Source of the DNA: Polytrichum commune
Lineage: Eukaryota; Streptophyta; Polytrichopsida; Polytrichales; Polytrichaceae
DNA length: 64,000 nt
Assembly (NCBI GenBank): GCA_950295325.1
Contig: OX485809.1
Span: forward strand, 22,508,001-22,572,000
Direction: 5' to 3'
Both the position numbers and the translations under genes were made by a program. The stretch's first letter is position 1; every line of letters begins with the position of its first letter. Positions 34,888-46,198 of the stretch are shown here, piece after piece. A model generated the notes under the pieces. The model worked only from the letters and a program-made list of their open reading frames with translations. It searched no databases and was not told where the DNA came from.

Positions 34888-36213
34888 TCATTCACGATTT
34901 TTGAAACTTGTAAATGGGTCTTGTCCTGAGAGTATTGTTGAACACATGATACCAAAACTATATATATCAGCTTGATGTGCATTCACTTTGTCCACCTTCC
35001 TTTTATCCATCTTCACTTTTTGGAAAAGCTCTGGTGCTTTGTAGGATATGGTCCCTACACCTTGGCTTAAATGGTCGGAGGTGTCCCCATTCACATTCAT
35101 TTTGGATAGACCAAAATCGGCCAATTTGACAATCACGTGATTGTCATTTCGCAAATCCTCCACTGCAAATCGATTCACCAATACATTGGTTGGTTTTAAA
35201 TCTCGATGTGCAATATTATTTTTGTGGAGATAGCTCATGCCTTTGGCAATCTGTAGGATGATGTCCATTGCCACCTGAATTGCAAATGGCATTCTTTTTC
35301 CATTCTTTGATAGCTCTTGAATTAGACTTCCAAGGTTTGTATCCATGAGCTCCATAGAAATAAAAGAATTACACTCCTTTGGGTTTAAACCACAACCTAT
35401 GAACTTCACAATGTTTGGATGATTTGCGCCTGCAAGTATGGCAACCTCATTCTTGAAAATCTTATCTGCACCATTTATAGACTCAACCCACATTTGCACC
35501 TTCTTTGCACATGGAAAACCAAACCAACTTGTTTTTTGGACAACTCCGTGTTGACCTTGTCCGATCGGATCCATACATCCCCAACCCTCAAAATGGGATA
35601 TATCAATTGCAAAATTTGTTGGTTTTTCAAACCTTTTCAACAAATGGACCGCAATTTTAAATTCCTCTTCAAAGTTGTTGTTTTCATGTAAAGGTTGCGA
35701 TGTTTCTATTGTTGCTTCTAGCTTTCTCATGAATGCATGTTTATCATCATTTACCAACTTTAATCTCTTTGTGGATGGCAAAAATCTCACACGATGGTAA
35801 TCAAAATGGACCTCCATTTGTTCCCCCCATTGGTCTTTTGCGTGTTGGAAAATATCATCATAACAATGCTCCAAATCCATGAACAAGTCTTCAAATGCCT
35901 CTTCATTGTTGATTTGGAGAAGTGCTGCATGATACCATTTATGACTACAACATTGATCTACCAACAACTTGGCCTTCTCGATGATTTGTAACAACTCCTT
36001 CAAGAGGAGATCAAAACTATTGGGAAACTCATCAATATGAGAAATGATACCATGTATGTTTTTGATGATTTCCTCAAGCTTTTGGACTAGATATAAACAT
36101 TGATTTTGATTCAATGTAAAGTTGCAAACTTCAATCATATGTTTTTGTATGTGACTATTAGTCCTTATACAAATCTCCCAAAGCTTTGAATGTTTATACA
36201 TGACAACCTGCAT
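34888..36213 (-). CDS. Kinase exon(s) of the kinase/NB-ARC/LRR locus
   Basis: An open frame of 441 codons. Residues 1-200 are mostly helical, resembling the N-terminal helical bundle that precedes the kinase in MLKL-like and RPW8/HeLo-type proteins. Residues 210-441 are a protein kinase: glycine loop GQGQHGVV (218-225), Lys in PCAKKVQ (237/238), HRDLKPTN (336-343), DFG (366-368), APE (393-395) and DIYSFG (416-421). The catalytic residues are present. The C-lobe stops after subdomain IX (TSFKNRE, then TGA), so the usual end of the domain is missing. The start is ambiguous: an in-frame ATG at 36213 lies beside a good acceptor (GCATGCAG|GTTGTC), so a 5' exon may lie further upstream. No phase-0 donor is evident to join it to the NB-ARC exon at 34564. 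Either the join is non-obvious or the locus is damaged. Confidence 0.8.
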   Translation of the reverse strand: MQVVMYKHSKLWEICIRTNSHIQKHMIEVCNFTLNQNQCLYLVQKLEEIIKNIHGIISHIDEFPNSFDLLLKELLQIIEKAKLLVDQCCSHKWYHAALLQINNEEAFEDLFMDLEHCYDDIFQHAKDQWGEQMEVHFDYHRVRFLPSTKRLKLVNDDKHAFMRKLEATIETSQPLHENNNFEEEFKIAVHLLKRFEKPTNFAIDISHFEGWGCMDPIGQGQHGVVQKTSWFGFPCAKKVQMWVESINGADKIFKNEVAILAGANHPNIVKFIGCGLNPKECNSFISMELMDTNLGSLIQELSKNGKRMPFAIQVAMDIILQIAKGMSYLHKNNIAHRDLKPTNVLVNRFAVEDLRNDNHVIVKLADFGLSKMNVNGDTSDHLSQGVGTISYKAPELFQKVKMDKRKVDKVNAHQADIYSFGIMCSTILSGQDPFTSFKNRE

Positions 36214-37860
36214 GCAAGAGTGGAATTAGTGTGGGCTCCAAAAATAAATTGACAATTACACAAAAGAAGTAACAAATTGAAACATCAAGTGATATATGAA
36301 ATAAAAATTTGCGGTTAGTGTCAACTATGTCTTACAAGTACGCCTAGGTAAGGTTAATCTTGTTTATTTATTTCCCCATCTATTAGATCGCATGACGTTT
36401 TGGGGAAGCAAAGCCTATTCCCTTGACAACCATCAACCCCTTGAGCATGGAGGGGGGGGGGGGTTGGGAGGAACCACCTTGTAGGGATATTCATAACCAT
36501 GTACAATAAAAAGGTATTTCCATGCAGGATACAATATGAAGTAATGCACAAGTTCATGGGATATTCCATATACTTGACCAATAATATTGGTATGTACTTA
36601 GTATATTCTCAAAAACAAATTCTAGATTGTTCCTTAGTACCTTAGTATACTCTCAAAACAGTTTCTAATGCCCTTCACTTATGTTAATTGTTTTATATAT
36701 TTCACTCCTTCAAATTTTATTCCATCCTATATTTTTTGTTATGTGGTTTTTCATATCTCACAAAGTGTGACCTCCCCAAGCCACGCACATCCATAGCAAC
36801 CATTCACATGCACTAGATTCCACAAATTAATGAAATTACACTATTGCTCATTCACCAATTTCCCAAGTTAAAAATACCACATTGTGCATTCTTCACATGT
36901 TAACAATTACCACACTTTGTAGCCATTGTGAAGTTCAAGTCATTACATTTAAATGATATTTTTAGCTAATTTGGTATTAGGATGAAGGATCGTAGTATTA
37001 TTTGCATATCTTGACATTAAAATTTCATTACAGACCTCTATGAAAGCTATCATGCCATGAAGGTCTTGGCTTGATAAGCCGCTCATAAACACAACCCACT
37101 ACTTTATGCTATATCATCAGGGAGCTATAAGCTTCAAAATCACAAGTGAGGTCTAATTTAAAACATGAAACATATTTAGCAATTATGAAACAATTTCCAT
37201 AATCATTGAACCTTTTAGAATTAACCAAATAAAAATGTCAAAATTAAGGTGTTCATGACGCCACTAACGGTATACATCCAAAGGTGCAACCAATGGGGTA
37301 AGGCCTACCTCTAACTTGGTACACACTTCCCTTCAAAACCTAAAACCAACAAGACTTTCAATAAATATGAGAAAATTGGAAATCAAGCCTTCCTATCAAT
37401 AACATGTCCAAACAATGACCATTGAAAATGATTGCAATCATGTGAAGTGGCCCAAGTGGGAAGTGTTAAACTTTCAAAATAATTGGAATTTAACAATCTA
37501 GTTTTGTTACACACAATACATACGTCGAGCATAAACAAAAATCATAATCTAGACCATTTTGTGATCTTCTCGAGTAAGAGCTTCAACATTCAAATGCAAT
37601 ATTATGCAAGCAACCACTAACTTGACTACCAAGCCTTCAAAAATAGCCAATCATTATGGCTGTAAAACCAAAACTATTTTTAATGAAACTAATAATTTCA
37701 AGTTCCCAAATGATCTAAACACAACATGGGTGGAGTTTGGAACCACCTTCAAACACTTGCAAGTGGTCAAAAAGAATGTAGAGTATCCTAGCCTACAACC
37801 ACTCCCCTATTCACTCTACCTTCAAACAATAATAGATCATGGCCCAATAATGTGGGACTA
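36214..37860. other. Upstream region of the kinase/NB-ARC/LRR locus
   Basis: No conserved coding segment. A 5' leader exon and promoter should be here, but I cannot place them. A run of about 13 G lies at 36450-36463. Confidence 0.45.
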
Positions 37861-38230
37861 GGGTTGGTTCACACAAGGTTCCAAGTCCCAATGATGTTAT
37901 CAAGTCCCAACTTGTGAGCCTCAAGTAATCACTAAACGATGGTTAATTATCGTTGAAGGCAATTCTTCATTATTTTAAGCAAAAATATTCGCAAGACTTG
38001 GGTTGAGAGTTGGGTCTAGCTTTTTGCTCAACCCAACTGGCAACATAAGACGCAAACCTCACCTCAAAAAAATGATGCCATGTAGGCATCCATGTCATAG
38101 TTGGGACTTAGGACTTGGGACCTCCTATGAAGTGGTAAGTCCCAACTTCCATGCTCTCAACGGTTGAGATTGCATGGATTGACCTCATGTGACTTGGGAC
38201 ATAGGACTTGGGACCTGTGTGAACCCGCCC
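37861..38230. mobile_element. MITE, 370 bp, Harbinger-like ends
   Basis: The left end GGGTTGGTTCACACAAGG and right end (reverse complement GGGCGGGTTCACACAGG) are imperfect inverted repeats that continue through 'TCCAAGTCC'. Flanking trinucleotides are CTA and TTA, close to the TWA duplications of PIF/Harbinger elements but not identical. The interior holds more copies of 'ACTTGGGAC'. Confidence 0.6.
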
Positions 38231-38234
38231 TTAA

Positions 38235-38610
38235 GGTGAGTAGCCATGTAGGTCACTCGTCCACTAGATTCTAGATAATAATGGGTTGAAGTTGTTCTTA
38301 TATAGATAAGCACGAACCCCATTTTAGTTGCCTATTAGAATGTGGAGAGCTATGGACATAAGGTGCCAGACTTCCATACGCCTACTTAAAACAATTTTTA
38401 ACCTAAAAGTGCTAGTCACCAAAGGGTTGAAAGAAATCCATCCTTGGTAACATGGAGGAAGGGATTAGTAAGTGGGCGTAGATTTGAGAAAATGAGAGTG
38501 GCTAGACGACACATACGAACCCAACCCCACCAGATTCCATCTCCACTTGGGAGAATTTTTGTTATTATCACTAGAATCTGGTGGGCGAGCGGCCTACATG
38601 GAAACTCACC
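38235..38610. mobile_element. MITE, 376 bp, ~48-bp TIRs
   Basis: The left end GGTGAGTAGCCATGTAGG and right end (reverse complement GGTGAGTTTCCATGTAGG) remain paired for about 48 bp, through ACTAGATTCTAG. It abuts the previous MITE with only TTAA between them; the right flank reads ATTAA. The target duplication is uncertain. Confidence 0.65.
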
Positions 38611-38639
38611 ATTAATAAGCTCCGATTTCTTATGAACCA

Positions 38640-40403
38640 TAACACATGGAAGTAGCGAATGGGTATGTCGACAGCCTTGAGATCATTGACAACAAAAACA
38701 ACAACAAAAGGTTCTCCAGACTACTCTATGTTTTATGAAGCATATGAGAAAGTTCACAACAAAACACGGACATTCAACATTTACAATTGCAAAAGCAGTT
38801 AAAATGTGAATACGATGAAGCACATGAGATGGTGGGTGGCATTAAAGTACCTGTTTCACGAGGGGTTGGCCCAAATTTCCCCTCGTAGCATCTCCAGAAG
38901 AAATCTCCATCTTCTTTACTGAGTAGTTGTAGGGAGAGGGATAACAAATACAATCGTCGTTTTCACTTCTTCTTTACAAAAATTCAAAATCAATAAAACA
39001 AGTCCTGGCGTTCGGGACCTGATCAGCTATGTATTCTCCACAACACAGAAATTTGTAAAAGCAGCAAAGACTTTCCAATCTGTAAAATATTGAGAACAAG
39101 AGCGTCAAACCACAACATCTTAAGTATGAGCCAGAGATTAGCTTTCAAGCACGTGACGACAATCGTTGTGATCAAGCCATGCTAATGTCCCTACAAAGAG
39201 CGTCATCTCAGAGGTGTTTGAGATCATTGCCAGCAACAACATGAAGGTGTTCTACGTATTACCGACTGGCATCTGATGAAGAACCACATGAGATCATTGG
39301 CCACAACTGAAACTGCCCAAAGCATTTCAAAGTAAATGTAAGTCTGATGAACCATATGAGAGGTGAGTCATTACTAGTGTACCTATTTCAAGAGGGACCA
39401 GCCGTCACTTCCCCTCATGGCGTCTCCGGGAGACCTGTCCATCTTCTTCACGCAACTCATCCTCTACGGTGGACGAAAATGGTTATCCCGGAGGCTGAAC
39501 ATGGCTGCAGTTCAAAAGATGCAGACCACGAGATCTTCAAGACTCCACAATCACATGCACATCACCTTTACCAAGACGTATGGAGGCTCCCTCACTGCAG
39601 CACAGTCGCACCACCTACATGCGTGTCATCACTGCAAACTTCACTGATGTCCAAGGATCCACTTCCTTGGAGGGAGTGATGTTTCAAACCTCTAGTAAGC
39701 CGCCAAAAATCTGTTACAGTCCCGAAATGTGACAAAAGATCGCATGAACGAGTCTGCCAAGTCCGAGGTCTCCGACTGCGATAATTCCCGTTGAAGGGTA
39801 CAACAATTTCTTCGCGTGAAGCACAATTGAGAGAGTTTGGTGAACCTAGTCGAGAGATCTAAACCACATGCACCACGAAGGTGCTCATCTACTTTACTGC
39901 AAGAGGAAAAGTGAGCGACAGCGTGTAGACCACGAGAGCAAACGGCACAAATGAAGCTCTGGCTATGGCGGAGAACAAAGTGTGGACGGCTACGGTGAAC
40001 GACGAGGAGCTCCTTTGGATTATCGGCCCTCCTTGCCAAGTCCACGTCTGGATCCAATACTGCAATACAAAATGGGTAGCACCCAGGCTTCAAGGTACCC
40101 ACCCTTACGCGCGGTGGAATTAGTCTACAAACCGACAGAAGTGTCTGTACACGATTCGAGCGACTCTTCCACAGAAACTTACACCTGTAGGTGCATCTCT
40201 GGATGAGTAAATAATTACCTTCGGCCACAATTGAGAGAATTCGGGTGGCCCTTGTCAAAAATTCTGAACCACATGCACCAGCATGGTCCTATGAGCTATC
40301 GCCTTCACTGCAAGAGGAAGAGTGACAGACACCGCGTGGACAACGAGAGCATTCAACAGCTGTGGCGGAGAAGAAAGTGTGGACGGCTATGGTGAAAGAA
40401 AAG
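38640..40403. repeat. Degenerate direct repeats (old duplicated segment)
   Basis: The segment around 38640-38930 (GAGATCATTG, CCCCTCGTAGCATCTCC, CTCCATCTTCTT) recurs in diverged form at 39170-39450. The segment 39850-40110 (CAAGAGGAAAAGTGAGCGAC, GTGTGGACGGCTA, GGCTTCAAGGTACCCACCC) recurs at 40300-40403 and continues beyond the inserted elements at 41557-41614 and 42904-43090. ORFs here are incidental. Confidence 0.6.
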
Positions 40404-41547
40404 GGCGGACATTAATAAGTTCGCCCCTACGAACTATGGGGGTGTCAGATCCGGGCGGGGGCAGCCTCCAGGGAAATTTCTGAACCCGACCGAAAACTGC
40501 TGCCCGCCCCGCCCAACTTCGAAAAAAATATTGCCCTTGCATTCTTGAAGGCCGTTTGACTACAAATCCCATATTGAGTGCACTTCGCCTTCAAGGTCTA
40601 AAATCCAATATATATGTGCACTTCCAATTTGTAAATAAGCAATTCATTGGGATTTTATTCCGGAAATGAAACCATCAATGAAGCACGTAAGTAACTTGGA
40701 GGTCAAATAAAATTACAAAATCCTCATTAACATTGAGGTTATAAATTTTATGACTTACCATTTGAAATTGTCTTTGTCATTCTAAAATGACACTTAAATT
40801 TAGTGTGCTGGTTTAGTATGTATATTTTATAATATTTTAGTAACACCGCCTACTTTCACAAGTATTCATACACATTCAATTTATTTATTGTGATTTAATG
40901 TCATTAAGTCTAATTAATTCGGATTAATCCTAGTTAAGCCCAAATAAATCAGAAAAGTATGCTTACCAAATTAAGTAAGACTAATTAATTATAAATTTTA
41001 ATTAATGGAATTAAATATAATTCATTCCAGTCATTCATTTCAGTAAATAATTACAGTAATACAATAAATAAATTGAATGTGTATGAATACTTGTGAAAGT
41101 AGGCGGCGTTACTAAAATATTATAAAATATACATACTAAACCAGCACACTAAATTTAAGTGTCATTTTAGAATGACAAAGTCAATTTCAAATGGTAAGTC
41201 ATAAAATTTATAACCTCAATGTTAATGAGGATTTTGTAATTTTATTTGACCTCCAAGTTAATTACGTGCTTCATTGATGGTTTCATTTCCGGAATGAAAT
41301 TCCAATGAATTGCCTATTTACAAATTGGAAGTGCACATATATATTGGATTTTAGACCTTGAAGGCGAAGTGCACTCAATATGGGATTTGTAGTCAAACGG
41401 CCTTCAAGAATGCAAAGGCAATATTTTTTTCGAAGTTGGACGGGGCGGGCAGCAGTTTTCGATCGGGTTCAGAAATTTCCCTAGAGGCTGCCCCCCGCCC
41501 GGATCTGACACCCCCCATTGTTCGTAGGGGCGAACTTAATGTCCACC
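40404..41547. mobile_element. Foldback Mutator-like element, copy 1 (1144 bp, 9-bp TSD)
   Basis: Nearly the whole element is two inverted arms of about 480-500 bp around a short AT-rich centre. The ends read GGCGGACATTAA and, from the other side, GGTGGACATTAA. The perfect 9 bp repeat AAAGAAAAG flanks it (40395-40403, 41548-41556). It has no coding capacity. Long terminal inverted repeats with a 9 bp duplication are typical of Mutator-like elements. Confidence 0.9.
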
Positions 41548-41614
41548 AAAGAAAAGGAGCTTCTTTGGGATTATCATTGTTTGGCAAATCCAACTTAGTC
41601 CGGAATCCCGCATC

Positions 41615-42895
41615 CAGGGCATAAAATTGACACCCTGGGGGGTGTATTTTGCTTCCTAGAGTGTCCTAGGACACCCAATTCTCAAACAGGGTGTCCCCGA
41701 GGACACCCAAAAATCCTACAAGGGTGTCCTTTTTACACCCAAAAAAAATTCAGGGTGTCCCCTGTACTTGTAGGGCCTATCAGCGTATATGTTTGACAAA
41801 GTTTTTGCAAGTTTTTCTTTTTTGACACGCAAAAACTTGCACCAAAAAAAAATGCACGTCAATTGACACGCACATTCTAGAAATTGACACGTACTGTGAC
41901 TTGTGAAGAAAAAAATTACACATCAATTGACACACTAGAAATATGAGGAGTTTGGTGCAGATACCAAATTTGTGGCACAATTTTTGGACATTTCTAGAGG
42001 TGGTGAGATCCATTTTCAAGACTCTACAGGAGTGGTGCATTCACATATATTGCATTATGCACCATTGCCTCATGCAATTGAGTTTGGTGGTGATGGTACC
42101 CTCCACGGGTGCAAGGTGATTGCACAGGCCTATGTGGTTAAGGTGATAGAATCATTGCAGCAACGATTTCCTGATTTGAAGCTCTTCAATGCAGCTAAGC
42201 TATTTAGCCCTGTTTGTTTTTCAACAGACTTGACACTTCTTCATCGAAATGCTCGTCTATGGCTTCAGAGTTTCATTGACCACTTTTGCACTAATGGAGG
42301 GAATCTTTTTGATGAGCGTGGTTTAAAATCAGAGCTTCGAGGTTTTTTGGATACACTTCATATTTCATGTGGTGTGGTCTTAAAATGCACCAAGCTTGGA
42401 TGGTTTATTCTTCCAATTTGGACTATGTTGGAAGATATCCTCATATGACAAAGTTGTGGCAAGCTGTTCTTGTAATTCCTGCTAGTACAACTTCTTGTGA
42501 GAGAGGATTTCCTACTCAAAATCATATTAAATCTACTTTACAGTGTAGTTTGGTATTAGAGACTTTGGAAGCACAAATGAGAGTTGCAATGGCAAAAATC
42601 CCCATAGAGGCCATTGACTTTGAACAAGTATGGGTAAAGTGGTGTGCTATGAAAGGCCGCCGCTTGTAGGTTTGATTTGCATTGCAAGTTATGATATGTA
42701 GTGATTTTTTTGATTTTTCATTGAAATTTTGAAATGATATTATATATTTTTCAAAATTGTACCTATTTTGATAAAAAAAATTAAGAGAAATTTATGAGGA
42801 CACCCAAAAATTGGAGCAGGGTGTCCTTGGGACACCCAAAATTTGGGACAGGGTGTCCCCTGGAAATTTGGCTAGGGTGTCAAATTTATGGCCTG
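41615..42895 (+). mobile_element. hAT element, 1281 bp, 8-bp TSD
   Basis: The terminal repeats are CAGGGCATAAAATTGACACC and (reverse complement of the right end) CAGGCCATAAATTTGACACC. Subterminal 'GGGTGTCC' and 'GGACACCC' motifs are repeated many times on both sides. The perfect 8 bp repeat CCCGCATC flanks the element (41607-41614, 42896-42903). The interior carries a broken transposase C-terminus on the plus strand. Confidence 0.92.
41972..42669 (+). pseudogene. hAT transposase remnant with hATC dimerisation domain
   Basis: The first frame (41972 to about 42400) gives transposase-like text (VHSHILHYAPLPHAIEFGG, then FPDLKLFNAAKLFSP). The second (about 42370-42669) contains the hATC signature in LWQAVLVIPASTTSCERGFP, followed by NHIKSTL and ALVLETLEAQMR-like helices (actual text CSLVLETLEAQMRVAM). 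A frameshift separates them, and the N-terminal BED finger and catalytic core are missing, so it is inactive. It lies inside the element with hAT ends, which confirms the family. Confidence 0.85.
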
Positions 42896-43109
42896 CCCGC
42901 ATCCGTTACTGCAAAAGAAAATTGAAAGCAACAGGGTTTCAAGGTATCCACCCATGTGCGCGGTGGTCCCCCTTCCTGGAATCGGTATAAAAACCGACTA
43001 CTGTACAGTACTTTCGATTCGAGCGCAGTGTCTGCACGGCACCTGCACGATTCTTCAAGCGACTCTTCGACAGTTCCTGACGCCTGACTACATAGCTGGC
43101 GTGTCTTTG

Positions 43110-44637
43110 CTGGTCATCTTCGGGTAGATTCTTGGGCAGAATCGGTGGAGATCCTAGTGTCTCCAACTCGGCAGACATTTAAGTCCCCCCATACGAACTA
43201 TGGGGGTGTCAGATCCGGGCGGGGGCAGCCTCCTCGGAAATTTGTGAACCCAATCGAAAACTGCTGCCCGCCCCGCCCAACTTCGAAAAAAATATTGCTC
43301 TTGTATTCTTGAAGGCCGCTTGACTACAAATCCCATATTGAGTCACGTATTGAGTGCCCTTCACCTTCAAGGTCTAAAATCCAATATATATGTGTACCTC
43401 CCACTAGTAAATAACAATTCATTGGGATATCATTCCGGAAGTGAAACCATCAATGAAGCATGTAATTAACTTGGAGGTCAAATAAAATTACAAAATCCTC
43501 ATTAACATTGAGGTTATAATTTTTATGACTTACCATTTGAAATTGTCTTTGTCATTCTAAAGTGAAACTTAAATTTAGTGTGCTGATTTAGTATGTATAT
43601 TTTACAATTAATTTTGTAATGCCATCTACTTTCACAAGTATTCATACACACTCAAATCAATTAATGTAATTACTGGAAGTAATTAATTAATTCATAATTA
43701 CGTGTGATTTAATGTAATTATTTGAAAGTGTCTTACTTAATTTGGTAAGCATACTTTCTGATTTATTTGGGCTTAATTAGAATTAATCAGAATTAATTAG
43801 ACTTAATTACATTAAATCACACTTAATTGGTTTGAATGTGTATGAATACTTGTGAAAGTAGACGGCATTACTAAAATATTATAAAATATACATACTAAAT
43901 CAGCACACTAAATTGAAGTGTCATTTTAGAATGACAAAGACAATTTCAAATGGTAAGTCATAAAAATTACAACCTCAATGTTAATGAGGATTTTGTAATT
44001 TTATTTGACCTCCAAGTTAATTACATGCTTCATTGATGGTTTCACTTCCGGAATGATATCCCAATGAATTGTTATTTACTAGTGGGAAGTGCACATATAT
44101 ATTGGATTTTAGACCTTGAAGGTGAAGTGCACTCAATATGGGATTTGTAGTCATGCGGCCTTCAAGAATACAAGAGTAATATTTTTTTCGAAGTTGGATG
44201 GGGCGGGCAGCAGTTTTCGGTCGGGTTCAAAAATTTCCGAGGAGGCTGCCCCCACCCGGATCTGACACCCCCCATAGTTCGTATGGGGGGACTTAATGTA
44301 TGCCCTCCAACTCCGACCGGTTACATGTTGACGTCTTTCGGATTTTCTTCAATTCTCTAAATTCCTCTGAAACGATGTGTAGATTTTCCTGACGCCTTCA
44401 ACTTCAACCGGCTGTTTCTCAGACTCAACCGGCTCATCTGTAACTACTGTAGCGGTCAGTTCTCCCCGTGTAACCGGCTTCAGGAAATTACACATCATTT
44501 TTGGGGAATGTATGGACTATTCCTCAAATTAATAAAGAAAAACCGAAAGATCACAACATGTAACTGGTTGGACTTGGAAACCACTAGGATGTTGATTGAT
44601 TATGTCCAAAAATCTCCCTAGGCACTGACCTAAACTT
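43110..44637. mobile_element. AACCGGTT-family hAT-like element(s) interrupted by a foldback element
   Basis: From 43110 the text (TCTTGGGCAGAATCGGTGGA) matches the reverse-strand end of the family copy at 52186. It is cut at 43169 by the foldback element and resumes at 44314 (ACCGGTTACATGTTGACGTC) to a family-like end near 44466 (AGTTCTCCCCG). A second partial copy in opposite orientation follows, ending CTCCCTAGGCACTG at 44637. The composite appears to be two truncated copies head to head. Confidence 0.65.
43170..44304. mobile_element. Foldback Mutator-like element, copy 2 (1135 bp, 9-bp TSD)
   Basis: Same family as the 40404 copy: arms with 'CATACGAACTATGGGGG', 'GATCCGGGCGGGGGCAGCC', 'CCCGCCCCGCCCAACTTCG'. 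The ends read GGCAGACATTTAAG and (other side) GGCATACATTAAG. The perfect 9 bp repeat CTCCAACTC flanks it (43161-43169, 44305-44313). It has no coding capacity. Confidence 0.9.
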
Positions 44638-44964
44638 GCAAACATACTAAAATTCAACTCCTTCCCAAAACGACGTAAGTAAGTAAAAGTTAGACAAAGA
44701 TGAAGGCCGGGCCGGCTCTCTCTCGTGGGCCCTGCTCCCTCGCCCCTTGCTAGGTGGCCAAAGGGCAAGTTGTACTCGGAGGACGTTAGCCCCCCCCCCC
44801 CTTGCGGGGGAGGTAGACTTGGGTAGGGTTTAGACCTCCAGCGACCCTATTCTTCCGGAAGCACCTCCCTCGTCACCCGGAAGCCCGCCGCCAACCGTCT
44901 CGAGGCCGCTCTCTCCTCCTCCCCCTCACCAACATCCGGAAGCCGGACCCAGCCGGGAGACCCC

Positions 44965-46198
44965 ATGGCGGAATGTGGATCTATCCGCTTGGGACTTTCC
45001 GGAGAATCCGTTCAAACGGTTCCAAGAGGGGATGGAGGACCTCAAGACCCAGTATTACCGACTGGAGCACATCGTCAGGGGGGCGAACCATGCTCTGGAC
45101 GACTGCGGACCCGGAAACATTCTCCAGGAATTGGCAAAGAGGGCGGACCGGAAGGAGCTGGAGCAGGCCAAGACGGAGAACGCCCACCTCACCGCACAGG
45201 TAGCGGCCATGACTCAGGAGATGAGTCAGAAGAGCGAGGAGATCCGGAAGTACCATGCGGAGCAGGCAGTGCTCTTCAGCCGGATCCGGGAACTGGTGGG
45301 TCATCCGGCGGAGATCGTTAACAAGGCACATCTCTACGACCGGATGATGGAGTCCGGAGATCCCGCTTCCGCCAGGCAGACCCTCCCCATCCTCGTGAAG
45401 TATTCACGGACGATGAAGGATCTCATGGCGGAAATCCAGAGGGTGGTCCCGCCAAGCGGAACACCGCGGAGGGTGCTCTATCCGGGTCCGCCAGGGTCAC
45501 CAACTGGAACCCTCTACGAGGTGGTTGGTGAAGTAGCCCTGGTTCAGAATCCGCCGTCCTCTGCAGGACCCAGCCAGCAGGGAGGCGGCTCTTGGCCTGG
45601 TAGTTCCGGAGGGGCTCCGGAAAGGGTCCATTCTCCCCAGGTGAGGCGGAAGAGCACCGGGTCGGTCCGATCCGGAAGGGGCCAGTCCCCTGTTCCGCGG
45701 AACTCGGATAGATCCCGGACTCCGGATAGGGCTAGGACCCCGATCCGGCACCAGACTTCCGATCGGGAGGCAACTCCGAGTAGGGGCAAGGCCCCTATGA
45801 CCCATGCCTCGCCATCGTCTCCACGGGACTGCCAAATGGTGAGTCCCTTTCCTCCGCCACCCTCAAGGGCGGCCTCCAACAGGGATCCGCGGACGGCTTC
45901 GATCTCGGGCGGACGGAATCCGGAGCAGGGCACCGGAAGCGATCCTTCTCCAGTCCGAAGCATCCGGATGGGGACAGCTTCCGGAACCCCAGGGACAGTC
46001 TCCGGAACACCAGGGACCGCTACTCCACGGACCGAGAGGGCAGCGGATTCGGAGGACGAGGTTGCTCCGTCTCCGAACATGAGGAGGATGCTCACGCGGC
46101 TGCAGAAGGCATCGCCGGCAGGGGACTCATCCGCCGTCAGCGGGTTAGGGAGTCACTCAAAGGAGGGATCGGCTCCGAAGAAGCACCGGTCTTCTTAG
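44965..46198 (+). CDS. SP/RS-rich ORF with N-terminal coiled coil, retrotransposon-associated
   Basis: The open frame runs from about 44975 to a stop at 46198. It has no ATG at its beginning; the first in-frame ATG is at 45032, so the product is about 388 residues from there. Residues up to ~110 form a charged coiled coil (ELEQAKTENAHLTAQVAAM). The rest is low-complexity Ser/Pro/Arg-rich (SDRSRTPDRARTPIR, SGTPGTVSGTPGTATP). The DNA is GC-rich and packed with TCCGGA-type motifs, the same composition as the LTR and gag that follow, so it belongs with that retroelement. It may be an accessory ORF within a very long 5' LTR, or the last ORF of an upstream element copy. It is unlikely to be a host gene. 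Other start codons in other frames (44965, 44973) give only out-of-frame products. Confidence 0.55.

Noticed and set aside
45497-46095. Minus-strand ORFs opposite the SP/RS-rich ORF
   Set aside because: They are composition shadows of the TCCGGA-rich coding sequence.
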